DNA from: Terriglobales bacterium
GTDB lineage: Bacteria > Acidobacteriota > Terriglobia > Terriglobales > Acidobacteriaceae
DNA length: 20,210 nt
Reading direction: 5' to 3'
NCBI GenBank assembly: GCA_019241735.1
Contig: JAFAWN010000022.1
Coordinates: 1-20,210, forward strand
Made by a program: the position numbers and the translations under genes. The first letter of the stretch is position 1. Each line of letters begins with the position of its first letter. Under the pieces are notes generated by a model that saw only the letters and a list, made by a program, of their open reading frames with translations, did no database searches and was not told the DNA's origin. Positions 1 through 6,983 of this stretch are shown here, piece by piece.

Positions 1-1001
1 CCAATGACGACGTCAACATGTCGCAGTCTTCCAATGATACTTTTCCGACCGCGATGCACATCGCGGCGGCGGAACGGGTGAAGAACACATTGATTCCGGC
101 CGTCGAAAATGTTCGGCGGGCAATTGCGGCTAAGGCTGCTGAATTTGACGGCGTGGTGAAAATCGGACGCACCCATTTGCAGGATGCGGTGCCAATGACT
201 TTTGGACAGGAATTTGGCGGCTGGGCGTCACTCCTGGAGCGTGACATCCAACGCCTGCAGCTGGCGCTCGATGGACTTTACGACCTCGCCATAGGCGGGA
301 CTGCGGTTGGGACTGGGCTGAACGCGCCGCCGGAGTTTGCGGAGCTGGCCGCGCGAAAAATCGCCGAGCTTACGAATTGCCCATTCCGTTCCCATCCTAA
401 TAAGTTTGCCGCGCTCTCGGCACACGATGAAATTGTTTTCGCTCAAGGCGCTTTGGAAACTCTTGCTGCGTCGCTGATGAAAATCTCGAACGATATCCGC
501 TGGCTCGCCTCTGGACCTCGTTGCGGCCTGGGCGAACTGTCGATTCCGGAGAATGAGCCGGGATCTTCAATCATGCCGGGTAAAGTGAATCCCACGCAGT
601 GCGAGGCCATGAGTATGGTCTGCGTGCAAGTGCATGGCGCCACCGCAGCCGTAGGGTTCGCGGCGTCGCAAGGTAATTTTGAGCTCAACGTTTTCAAGCC
701 CGTCATCATTTACAACTTCCTGCATTCTGTGACTTTGCTCACCGATGCTTGCCACGGTTACGTCGAGTACATGATCAACGGCATTGAAGTGGACCGCGAA
801 AAAGTCGATTGGTACGTGAAGAATTCACTTATGCTGGTCACCGCCTTGACCCCGAGGGTCGGATACGACAAGGCCGCGAAGATCGCCCACACCGCGCACA
901 TTGAGCACACCAGCCTCCGCGAGGCCGCGCTCAAGCTCGGGTATTTATCTGCTGAAGAGTTCGACCAGATCGTGCAGCCGCAGAAAATGACTCGCCCGTA
1001 A
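1..1001 (+). CDS. fumC: Class II fumarate hydratase, 3' part (5' end outside window)
   Basis: Catalyses the reversible hydration of fumarate to L-malate in the TCA cycle; a cytoplasmic, iron-free homotetramer. The frame is open from nucleotide 3 (N-D-D-V-N) with no start, so the gene begins before the window; about 333 residues are present of the usual 460 or so. Visible family marks are the S-S-N-D loop at the left edge, the G-R-T-H-L-Q-D catalytic-histidine segment near 169-189, and the fumarase/aspartase signature GSSIMPGKVNPT near 561-596, whose serine is the catalytic base in the family. The C-terminal domain is complete and ends in TAA at 999-1001. An Met near position 18 is internal to a conserved motif and is not the start. 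Aspartase and argininosuccinate lyase share the fold, but the loops match fumarase best. It lies 70 bp upstream of an aconitase-family gene on the same strand, which fits a TCA role. Confidence 0.96.
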   Translation, partial: NDDVNMSQSSNDTFPTAMHIAAAERVKNTLIPAVENVRRAIAAKAAEFDGVVKIGRTHLQDAVPMTFGQEFGGWASLLERDIQRLQLALDGLYDLAIGGTAVGTGLNAPPEFAELAARKIAELTNCPFRSHPNKFAALSAHDEIVFAQGALETLAASLMKISNDIRWLASGPRCGLGELSIPENEPGSSIMPGKVNPTQCEAMSMVCVQVHGATAAVGFAASQGNFELNVFKPVIIYNFLHSVTLLTDACHGYVEYMINGIEVDREKVDWYVKNSLMLVTALTPRVGYDKAAKIAHTAHIEHTSLREAALKLGYLSAEEFDQIVQPQKMTRP

Positions 1002-1050
1002 TTAACACTCACTTACGTCCGCCCCTCAAGCCAGCGCCGGTTTCCCGCGA

Positions 1051-1065
1051 TACAATAACGGGAAG
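1051..1065 (+). promoter_or_regulatory. Candidate -10 and ribosome binding site of the aconitase-family gene
   Basis: TACAAT at 1051-1056 matches the sigma-70 -10 consensus at five of six positions, and GGAAG at 1061-1065 sits six bases before the ATG at 1072. No convincing -35 is seen 16-18 bases upstream. The ribosome binding site is well supported; the -10 is only suggestive because it would give a very short leader. Confidence 0.4.
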
Positions 1066-1071
1066 TGACTT

Positions 1072-3102
1072 ATGTCTGAACCCTTACTACAGCGGAAGAT
1101 TGAAAAGCGGCCTGATCGCGTCCGTCTGCCGGGCAGAATTCTATTCCTAACGGAAGATCCCGAACTCATCAAACGGCAGCTGGCTGGCGAGGATTTGCCC
1201 TGGAACACGAAGGATCCCGCCAGCAATTTTAAGCTGCGCGATGATATTTCGACCGATGAGATCACGCCCGCCCACATTTGTTTTTTCTTCGACGAAACTT
1301 TGGGAGATTTCCCCTACACCGGATTAAAGTGCGGAAACGAAACACCCATCCAGCGCGGCTCGGTTAAAAGCGGCGGATTCGTCGCCGCGGTCAGCGGCAA
1401 GCGCCGAGGAAAAGGCTCCAGCCGGGAACAGTCGCCCTATGCGGAGCTTTGCGCCGGGATCAAAATCGTCATTGCTGAAAACATTGAGCGCATCTATCAG
1501 CAAAATTGCCAAAACCTGGGCGTGCTGACGTCCACCAATTTTTCGTTGATTGATAAGATCCGAGCCGGGGAAGAGATTCCGCTCGAAGAATTTACTCAAG
1601 GCCAGGACGACATCACTCGTCAGATCATCGAGCACGGCGGGCTGTTCAATTTTAATGTGGCGCGCCTGCAGGGCAAGGTATTCCTGCCTCCAATCACCAC
1701 CAAGAAACGCCCGATGACGCTGGCCGAGAAAATTTTTGCAGCGCACATGGTCAACGCAGAAGGAAAAGTTGGAGTTGAGGCGGTCCAGCGCGGCGACTCC
1801 GGTTTCGCCCGCACCGACCTGCGGTTCAGCCATGAGTATGTGACCCCCATGGCCGCGATCTTCTTTGACCAACTTGTCGGGCGCGACGTCCCGGTAAACG
1901 ACGCTTCCACGGTGGTGTTTTTTCGCGATCACCTCACCTTCCTCGATGAAGTGCTTTCCGAGCAGAAACGGAAAATGGGTCTGCTCGATCTGGCCACGCA
2001 ACTCAAGCTAAAACAGGAGACATTTGCCCGCCAGCGCGGTATCCGCCTGCACGGCGAGCTCACCGACCGCAAAGGTTCCGAGGGCATCTGCCATTCCGTG
2101 GTGCTCGAAAGCTATGCGCTCCCCGGACAGCTCATTGTCGGCTCCGATTCGCACACTCCGCACTCCGGGGCCATCGGATGTGTGGCCTTCGGTATCGGCA
2201 CAACCGATGTCTTCAATTCCTGGATCACGAAAGACGTTCGCGTCCGGGTGCCGAAATCAGTCCGCGTGGTCATCCGCGGACGCAAGCATCCCAACGTCAC
2301 CGCCAAAGATTACATGCTTGCGCTGCTGCGCATGGATTACATCAAGAATGGCAAGGCGCTCGCCAAAGTCATTGAATATTCCGGGGAAGCCATCGAAGCG
2401 CTGAGCGTGGATGAGCGCGCGACCTTGACCAATATGGCGGCCGAGATCGGGGGCTTTACTGGCATCGTTGCACCGGACGAGAAGGCGGTCACTTTCCTGA
2501 TCGAGCGACGCAACATGGACCGTAAGCAAGCCGAATCCATGATTGATGGCCTTTACAGCGACGCTGACGCCCAGTATGCGCACGTCATCGAGATGGATGC
2601 AGAATACATCACGCCTATGGTCGCCACTCCCGGAGATCCCGGCAACGGCAAGTTCATTCGCGAGCTGAATACTCCAGTGCCGATTGAGCTCGCCTACGGC
2701 GGGACCTGCACCGCGGGCAAGAATGAAGACATGGATATGTACGCTTCCGTGCTCTCCGCCGCCTTGAAACAAGGGAAGAAAATAGCGCCGTCGGTGCAGT
2801 TTTACATTCAGTTTGGATCGCAGGAAACCCGCGACTACTGTATCCGCAAAGGCTACCTTGAAATTTTCCAGCAGGCTGGGGCGCACGTCATTGAGCCCAG
2901 TTGTGGCGCATGCATCAATGCCGGCCCGGGGGTCACCACCCGTCCGGATCAGGTCGTCATCAGCGCGCAGAACCGCAATTTCCCCGGCCGTAGCGGTCCC
3001 GGCCAGATGTATCTTGCCAGCCCGTTGACCGTGGCAGCCAGCGCCATCGCCGGATACGTCGTTGAATACGAGCCCAGCGAGCGGGAACTGGTGGGAGTCT
3101 AG
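1072..3102 (+). CDS. Aconitase/isopropylmalate-isomerase family hydro-lyase, swivel domain first
   Basis: A [4Fe-4S] hydro-lyase of 676 residues that should isomerise a hydroxy-tricarboxylate, most likely citrate/isocitrate given its place after fumC. Residues about 40-210 form the LeuD-like swivel domain: DDISTDEITPA near 62, then the GKGSSREQSPYAE loop. Residues about 220-670 form the catalytic LeuC-like part: SDSHTPHSGAIG, FGIGTTDV, and three cluster-ligand cysteines C546 (G-G-T-C-T-A-G), C611 and C614 (S-C-G-A-C). All three ligands are intact. The order is the reverse of AcnA and of fused LeuC-LeuD proteins; AcnB also has swivel first but carries an extra N-terminal HEAT-like domain that is absent here. 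The start is fixed by GGAAG six bases upstream. Substrate could instead be isopropylmalate, homoaconitate or methylaconitate; sequence alone does not decide. Confidence 0.9.
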   Translation: MSEPLLQRKIEKRPDRVRLPGRILFLTEDPELIKRQLAGEDLPWNTKDPASNFKLRDDISTDEITPAHICFFFDETLGDFPYTGLKCGNETPIQRGSVKSGGFVAAVSGKRRGKGSSREQSPYAELCAGIKIVIAENIERIYQQNCQNLGVLTSTNFSLIDKIRAGEEIPLEEFTQGQDDITRQIIEHGGLFNFNVARLQGKVFLPPITTKKRPMTLAEKIFAAHMVNAEGKVGVEAVQRGDSGFARTDLRFSHEYVTPMAAIFFDQLVGRDVPVNDASTVVFFRDHLTFLDEVLSEQKRKMGLLDLATQLKLKQETFARQRGIRLHGELTDRKGSEGICHSVVLESYALPGQLIVGSDSHTPHSGAIGCVAFGIGTTDVFNSWITKDVRVRVPKSVRVVIRGRKHPNVTAKDYMLALLRMDYIKNGKALAKVIEYSGEAIEALSVDERATLTNMAAEIGGFTGIVAPDEKAVTFLIERRNMDRKQAESMIDGLYSDADAQYAHVIEMDAEYITPMVATPGDPGNGKFIRELNTPVPIELAYGGTCTAGKNEDMDMYASVLSAALKQGKKIAPSVQFYIQFGSQETRDYCIRKGYLEIFQQAGAHVIEPSCGACINAGPGVTTRPDQVVISAQNRNFPGRSGPGQMYLASPLTVAASAIAGYVVEYEPSERELVGV

Positions 3103-3180
3103 AGCGGGCATTCAGAAGAGCGATTAGGCGTGGGCTTCCCCGTTGCAGCAAGCATGCCTTCGCACTCTTCATTTAGCAGG

Positions 3181-3246
3181 CTGACACCGTCATTCCTGCT
3201 TCTGCTAAAATAAATGGTTCAACACGACCCCGCATTTCCCAGGGAG
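3181..3246 (+). promoter_or_regulatory. Candidate extended -10 promoter and RBS of the ferredoxin gene
   Basis: TGCTAAAAT at 3203-3211 is an extended -10 element (TGn plus TAAAAT). CTGACA at 3181-3186 resembles a -35 but at a long 19-base spacing, which an extended -10 can tolerate. AGGGAG at 3241-3246 lies ten bases before the ATG and is a good ribosome binding site. The predicted leader is about 40 nt. This suggests the ferredoxin has its own transcript although it follows the aconitase gene by 154 bp. Confidence 0.5.
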
Positions 3247-3256
3247 ATAGATTGTC

Positions 3257-3517
3257 ATGACTTACGTGATTGCGGAACCTTGCATCGGAACCAAGGACAC
3301 GGCCTGCGTTGACGCCTGCCCCGTCGACTGCATCCATCCCAAAAAGGACGAGCCTGCTTTCCCCGAAGAAGAGATGCTCTACATCGATCCGGTCGAGTGC
3401 ATCGACTGTGGCGCGTGCGTTCCCGTATGCCCGGTTTCGGCCATTTTCGCTCTGGATGATCTGCCGGAAAAGTGGAGCAGCTTTACCGAGCGCAATGCGA
3501 AATACTACGGCCGGTAA
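3257..3517 (+). CDS. fdxA: 7Fe ferredoxin ([3Fe-4S][4Fe-4S]), Thermus/Azotobacter FdI type
   Basis: Small cytoplasmic electron carrier of 86 residues. The N-terminal cluster motif is C9-x7-C17-x3-C21-P with C25 following, and the second motif is C48-x2-C51-x2-C54-x3-C58-P. The position two residues after C9+1, a cysteine in 2[4Fe-4S] clostridial ferredoxins, is T12. By the known pattern of 7Fe ferredoxins, C9, C17 and C58 would bind [3Fe-4S] and C21, C48, C51 and C54 would bind [4Fe-4S]; C25 would be the free cysteine. The tail (D-L-P-E-K-W-x5-R-N-A-K-Y-Y) resembles Thermus ferredoxin and lacks the long Azotobacter C-terminus. RBS AGGGAG at 3241 fixes the start. Partners are likely 2-oxoacid:ferredoxin oxidoreductases encoded elsewhere; that is inference. 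Confidence 0.95.
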   Translation: MTYVIAEPCIGTKDTACVDACPVDCIHPKKDEPAFPEEEMLYIDPVECIDCGACVPVCPVSAIFALDDLPEKWSSFTERNAKYYGR

Positions 3518-3540
3518 GCGGCAGGCCGGGCGCTGCGTTT
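3518..3540 (+). terminator. Weak hairpin after the ferredoxin gene
   Basis: GCGGC at 3518-3522 can pair with GCTGC at 3532-3536 (one G-U pair), followed by GTTT and then a run of A. It lies in the 52-bp gap between the convergent ferredoxin and M16 protease genes, where a terminator is expected. The U-tract is only three bases, so this is a tentative call. Confidence 0.25.
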
Positions 3541-3569
3541 AAAAAATCAGAAGGGTAATTTCACAACAA

Positions 3570-4847
3570 TCAGCAGGCCAACTGCGAGCGCGTAAGCTTT
3601 AGTCCGTTCAGGTTCCCCAGCACGGTCACCGCAATCGATTCCGTGCGGAAGAACTGATTCGCCAGTTCCTTCAATTCCTCAGCGGTTACGCTTTCAATCT
3701 TCTCAATCAGTTCATCCAGCCCGTAGAAATGCTCGAAGTACATCTCCTGGCGCGCCAGGTTCGACATGCGGGCGGTCGAAGACTCGAGCGAAAGCATCAA
3801 GCTGCCCTTCAGCTGGTCCTTGGCCCGCCGCAATTCCTCGGGCGGAACCTCGTCCACCTTGAGTTTGCGGAACTCTGAGACGATAGATTCAACCACTTTC
3901 TCCGCGGAGGCGCGCGACGTGCCCGCATACACTGACATGCAGCCGGTGTCCCGGTAAGGATTCAAATCGCTATAAATCGCGTACGCCAGACCCTGCCGCT
4001 CGCGGATATTCTGGAACAGCCGCGAGCTCATCCCCCCTCCCAGCAGCGTATTCAAAATGTAGGACGCATGCCGCCGCTCGTGGGTGATGGGATAGGAGGG
4101 TACACCCACGCAAATCTGCACCTGCTCCAGCGCCTTCTTGTTGCGCATGATAATGCGCGGCACAATCTTGGGCTCATGGCTGTGGAAGCCGTTCTTTTGG
4201 GGCTTCATCTGGTGAAAGTGCTTGCCCACCAGATCGACAAATTGCGCATGCTTCAAATGTCCGGCGGCGCAAATAATGAGATTGCCCGGCGCGAAACGCT
4301 GTCCGTAAAATTCCACGACCGGATCGCGTTCAAAAGTCCGTACCGTGTCCTTGGTTCCTAGTATCGGCCTGCCCAGCGGGTGGTCTTTCCAGAAATTCTG
4401 GGTGAAGATTTCGTGGACCAGATAGTCGGGGCTGTCCTCATCCATCTTGATTTCTTCGAGAATAACGCCGCGCTCCCGGCTGATGTCCTGGGCATCAAAC
4501 ACGGGATTCAGCACCAGATCACTGAGCACGTCCATCGCAATCGGAAGATGCTCGTCCAGCACCTTCACGTTGAAGCTGATGCATTCCTTGGCGGTAAAGG
4601 CATCCATGTTGCCGCCAATCGAATCGACCTGCCGGGCAATATCCTCGGCGGAGCGGTTCTTAGTCCCCTTGAACACCATGTGCTCTACGAAATGCGAAAT
4701 GCCGTTCCACTGCAAATCCTCGTCGCGCGACCCGGTCTTGATCCAGATACCGATTGAGACCGAGCGAATGTGCTCCATCTCCTCGGTAATGATGGTCAGC
4801 CCGTTGGGCAGCACCTCGCGATGGATGTTCCTTACTTCTTCAACCAT
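3570..4847 (-). CDS. M16 family zinc metallopeptidase (processing-peptidase-like)
   Basis: A 425-residue insulinase-family protease. The inverted zinc motif H52-F-V-E55-H56 binds zinc with the catalytic glutamate, and the downstream acidic ligand lies in the segment R-G-V-I-L-E-E-I near residues 131-132, at the family's usual distance. The rest carries M16 landmarks: F-K-G-T-K-N-R after the zinc site, G-G-x-M-D-A-F-T near 78-85, and the C-terminal inactive-half features L-L-G-G-G-M-S-S-R-L-F-Q and R-x-x-x-G-L-A-Y. The length matches the mitochondrial processing peptidase beta/YmxG group of single-chain bacterial proteins. No signal peptide is visible, so it is predicted cytoplasmic. It is divergent from rlmN with an 83-bp shared upstream region. 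Its substrate is unknown; relatives degrade or process peptides. Confidence 0.94.
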   Translation of the reverse strand: MVEEVRNIHREVLPNGLTIITEEMEHIRSVSIGIWIKTGSRDEDLQWNGISHFVEHMVFKGTKNRSAEDIARQVDSIGGNMDAFTAKECISFNVKVLDEHLPIAMDVLSDLVLNPVFDAQDISRERGVILEEIKMDEDSPDYLVHEIFTQNFWKDHPLGRPILGTKDTVRTFERDPVVEFYGQRFAPGNLIICAAGHLKHAQFVDLVGKHFHQMKPQKNGFHSHEPKIVPRIIMRNKKALEQVQICVGVPSYPITHERRHASYILNTLLGGGMSSRLFQNIRERQGLAYAIYSDLNPYRDTGCMSVYAGTSRASAEKVVESIVSEFRKLKVDEVPPEELRRAKDQLKGSLMLSLESSTARMSNLARQEMYFEHFYGLDELIEKIESVTAEELKELANQFFRTESIAVTVLGNLNGLKLTRSQLAC

Positions 4848-4890
4848 GGTTTTCTCGGGGGTCCGACGCGGTCAGAAACTGGGCCACGAA

Positions 4891-4910
4891 CCGTTGTATT
4901 ATTGTTACAC
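4891..4910. promoter_or_regulatory. Divergent promoter region between the M16 protease and rlmN
   Basis: The 83 bp between the two start codons (4848-4930) contains an AT-rich core at 4894-4909. On the + strand TATTAT at 4897-4902 could be the -10 of rlmN; on the - strand TAACAAT (4901-4907) could serve the protease gene. The two elements would overlap, so the promoters may compete. No convincing -35 is seen for either. Confidence 0.35.
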
Positions 4911-4930
4911 ATTCGCGAGGCGGTGGGGGA

Positions 4931-6097
4931 ATGCAGTTAGGCGTTGATAGTAAAGCACTTAGCAACGAATTTTCGCGGATCGATGCGCCCCAGCGGCGCA
5001 CCCTTCTGGGGATGACCGTCGCGGAGCTCACCGAGCTCGCGGCAGATTTTGACCAGCCCGCTTACCGCGGAAGGCAGCTTTTTGACGCGATTTATGTGCA
5101 ACGGAAGGCTGAATATTCTGAGATCTCGAACTTGCCGCGCGAATTTCGCCAAGCTTTGGCGGATAAGGGATTTGTCGTTGGCCTGCCCAGAATCGAAAAC
5201 CAATTTGTATCCAGTGATGGAACCATACGATATCTAATCGGCTTGAATGACGGACAAACCGTCGAAACGGTGTGGATGCCCGAGGGCGATGGCGGTGAAA
5301 CCGGCGATGGCAGCGACGACTCTGATGCCCCCGCCAGAAACTCCGTACACCGTGCCACCATATGCGTCTCCAGTCAGGTGGGCTGCGCCGTTGATTGCCA
5401 TTTCTGTCTGACCGCGCTGCTTGGGGTGAAACGCAACCTGACTGCCGGTGAAATCGCTGGGCAGGTTTGTGCCGTTCTCAATGACCGCAAGGCTGCGCTG
5501 CCACAGGCCCGGATAAACCTGGTTTTCATGGGGATGGGGGAGCCGTTCCTAAATTATGACAATTTCATGAAAGCAGTAAGCCTGCTGGTAAACGGGGTGG
5601 GCATAGCCGAATCCCGGATGACGGTTTCCACTGCAGGGATTGTGCCGCGCATTTACGATTTCGGTCAGGAGCCGGTGCGCCCGAAGCTCGCAATCTCGCT
5701 CAATGCTTCGAACGACGAAATGCGCAGTCGCCTCATGCCGCTGAACCGGAAATGGGATATTGAAAAGTTAATGGCCGCGGCCAGGGCCTTTCCCCTGCGC
5801 AACCGGGAGAAGCTGACCTTCGAGTACGTTTTGCTGGACCAGGTGAATGACGCCCCCCAGCATGCGCGCGAACTGTTGGAACTCGTCCGCGGGTTGCGGG
5901 TTAAAGTCAACCTGATCGCCTTGAATCCTGGTCCGGGGATAGATTTTCAGACGCCCGCCGACGACCGGGTGCTGGAGTTTCAAAAAATACTCATGGCCGG
6001 CGGCATCGCGACTTTTATCCGCCGCCCCCGCGGCCGCGACATCTACGCCGCTTGTGGGCAACTGAAGCGGACGGTAGAAGCAGGCGTCGGATCATAG
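4931..6097 (+). CDS. rlmN: Dual-specificity 23S rRNA/tRNA adenine-C2 methyltransferase RlmN
   Basis: Radical-SAM enzyme that makes m2A at position 2503 of 23S rRNA and position 37 of some tRNAs. The cluster motif is C152-x3-C156-x2-C159 inside V-S-S-Q-V-G-C-A-V-D-C-H-F-C. C145 (equivalent to E. coli C118) and C375 in A-A-C-G-Q-L (equivalent to C355, which carries the transferred methyl/methylene) are both present, so the protein should be active. The N-terminal L-L-G-M-T-V-A-E-L segment begins at residue 25, so about 24 residues precede the usual start; ATG 4931 is the most upstream start, but an internal Met (about 5015) is possible. An acidic Gly/Asp insertion (residues about 119-138) lies just before C145, where the family is normally tight. 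Other members of the fold (Cfr) are less likely. Confidence 0.96.
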   Translation: MQLGVDSKALSNEFSRIDAPQRRTLLGMTVAELTELAADFDQPAYRGRQLFDAIYVQRKAEYSEISNLPREFRQALADKGFVVGLPRIENQFVSSDGTIRYLIGLNDGQTVETVWMPEGDGGETGDGSDDSDAPARNSVHRATICVSSQVGCAVDCHFCLTALLGVKRNLTAGEIAGQVCAVLNDRKAALPQARINLVFMGMGEPFLNYDNFMKAVSLLVNGVGIAESRMTVSTAGIVPRIYDFGQEPVRPKLAISLNASNDEMRSRLMPLNRKWDIEKLMAAARAFPLRNREKLTFEYVLLDQVNDAPQHARELLELVRGLRVKVNLIALNPGPGIDFQTPADDRVLEFQKILMAGGIATFIRRPRGRDIYAACGQLKRTVEAGVGS

Positions 6098-6153
6098 AAC
6101 TGGACGCATAAGGCAAAGGTTCGATTCTTCCTCCACCCTGTCGGATTGTGCTT

Positions 6154-6891
6154 ATGAAAATCCGCGTATTATTTTTCGGGGTACTTAAAGACTTGGCGGG
6201 GCAGCCCGAGTTGTCTGTGTCTGCGCCTGACCGCGCCACCCTGCGCGATGTTCTTGATGATTGCGAAAAACGAATTCCCAGGCTCAAGGAATTTAACTCG
6301 TCCATTGCGATATCGCTAAATCAGGAGTACGCAGAAATGAGTGCCGCGGTGAAAGAAGGCGACGAAATCGGCTTGCTGCCTCCGGTCAGTGGCGGACACC
6401 AGACTGACCGTCAACCAGATCATTGCCGCGTCGCCATCGTCCACGAAGTGATCGATACTCAGCAAGCGGTGGAAAAAATAAAGCACGCGGAAGACGGCGC
6501 GGTTGCGGTGTTTGAAGGGATCGTCCGCAACCACAGCCGTGGACGCCGGACTCTTTTCCTCGAATACGAAGCCTATGAATCCATGGCATTAAAGCAAATG
6601 AACGTTCTGGCGGACCAGGCAAAATCTAAATTCCCGGTGCGCGACGTTGCCATCATCCACCGCCTGGGGCGGCTGGAGATCGGTGAAACTAGCGTTCTGA
6701 TTATCGCCGCCTCCGCGCATCGCGCCGCCGCCTTCGACGCCTGCCGCTGGCTCATCGATGCTCTCAAAACTACGGTCCCCATCTGGAAGAAGGAGCACTT
6801 TGAAGATGGCGTCGTCTGGGCTGATGGAGAACCTTTTCCCGCCGCCATTACCCAAGCTGAAGGCACCCATTCTGGAAAGCGCACCATCTAA
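6154..6891 (+). CDS. moaX: Fused molybdopterin synthase, MoaD-MoaE in one chain
   Basis: Converts cyclic pyranopterin monophosphate to molybdopterin by adding two sulfurs. Counting from ATG 6154, residues 1-81 are a complete MoaD ubiquitin-like domain (K-I-R-V-L-F-F-G start; L-L-P-P-V-S-G-G end) with the sulfur-carrier diglycine at G80-G81, encoded at 6391-6396. A short linker (H-Q-T-D-R-Q-P-D) leads to the MoaE domain, about residues 90-240, with V-R-N-H-S-R-G, L-E-Y-E-A-Y, H-R-L-G-x-L-x-I-G-E, H-R-x-A-A-F and the active-site-like W211-K212-K213-E. MoaD needs a free C-terminal glycine for thiocarboxylation, so the fusion must be cut after G81 to work in the classical way, as known for M. tuberculosis MoaX. 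GTG 6148 is an alternative start adding two residues. No clear ribosome binding site is seen. It follows rlmN by 56 bp on the same strand. Confidence 0.94.
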   Translation: MKIRVLFFGVLKDLAGQPELSVSAPDRATLRDVLDDCEKRIPRLKEFNSSIAISLNQEYAEMSAAVKEGDEIGLLPPVSGGHQTDRQPDHCRVAIVHEVIDTQQAVEKIKHAEDGAVAVFEGIVRNHSRGRRTLFLEYEAYESMALKQMNVLADQAKSKFPVRDVAIIHRLGRLEIGETSVLIIAASAHRAAAFDACRWLIDALKTTVPIWKKEHFEDGVVWADGEPFPAAITQAEGTHSGKRTI

Positions 6892-6983
6892 ACCGCTAGG
6901 CCAACTTCGCCAAGCCCGGCACCGCTAATCTGAAGGGGAGAAATACCCAAGCTTTACAGGTGAATTAATCTAATCAACCGCTC

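Noticed and set aside
1324..2001. Long open frame on the - strand (225 codons) inside the aconitase-family gene
   Set aside because: It lies wholly opposite a well-supported gene and its protein has no family features; it follows from codon bias of the true frame.
2257..3111. 284-codon open frame on the - strand
   Set aside because: Opposite the C-terminal half of the same gene, with no recognisable motif or RBS.
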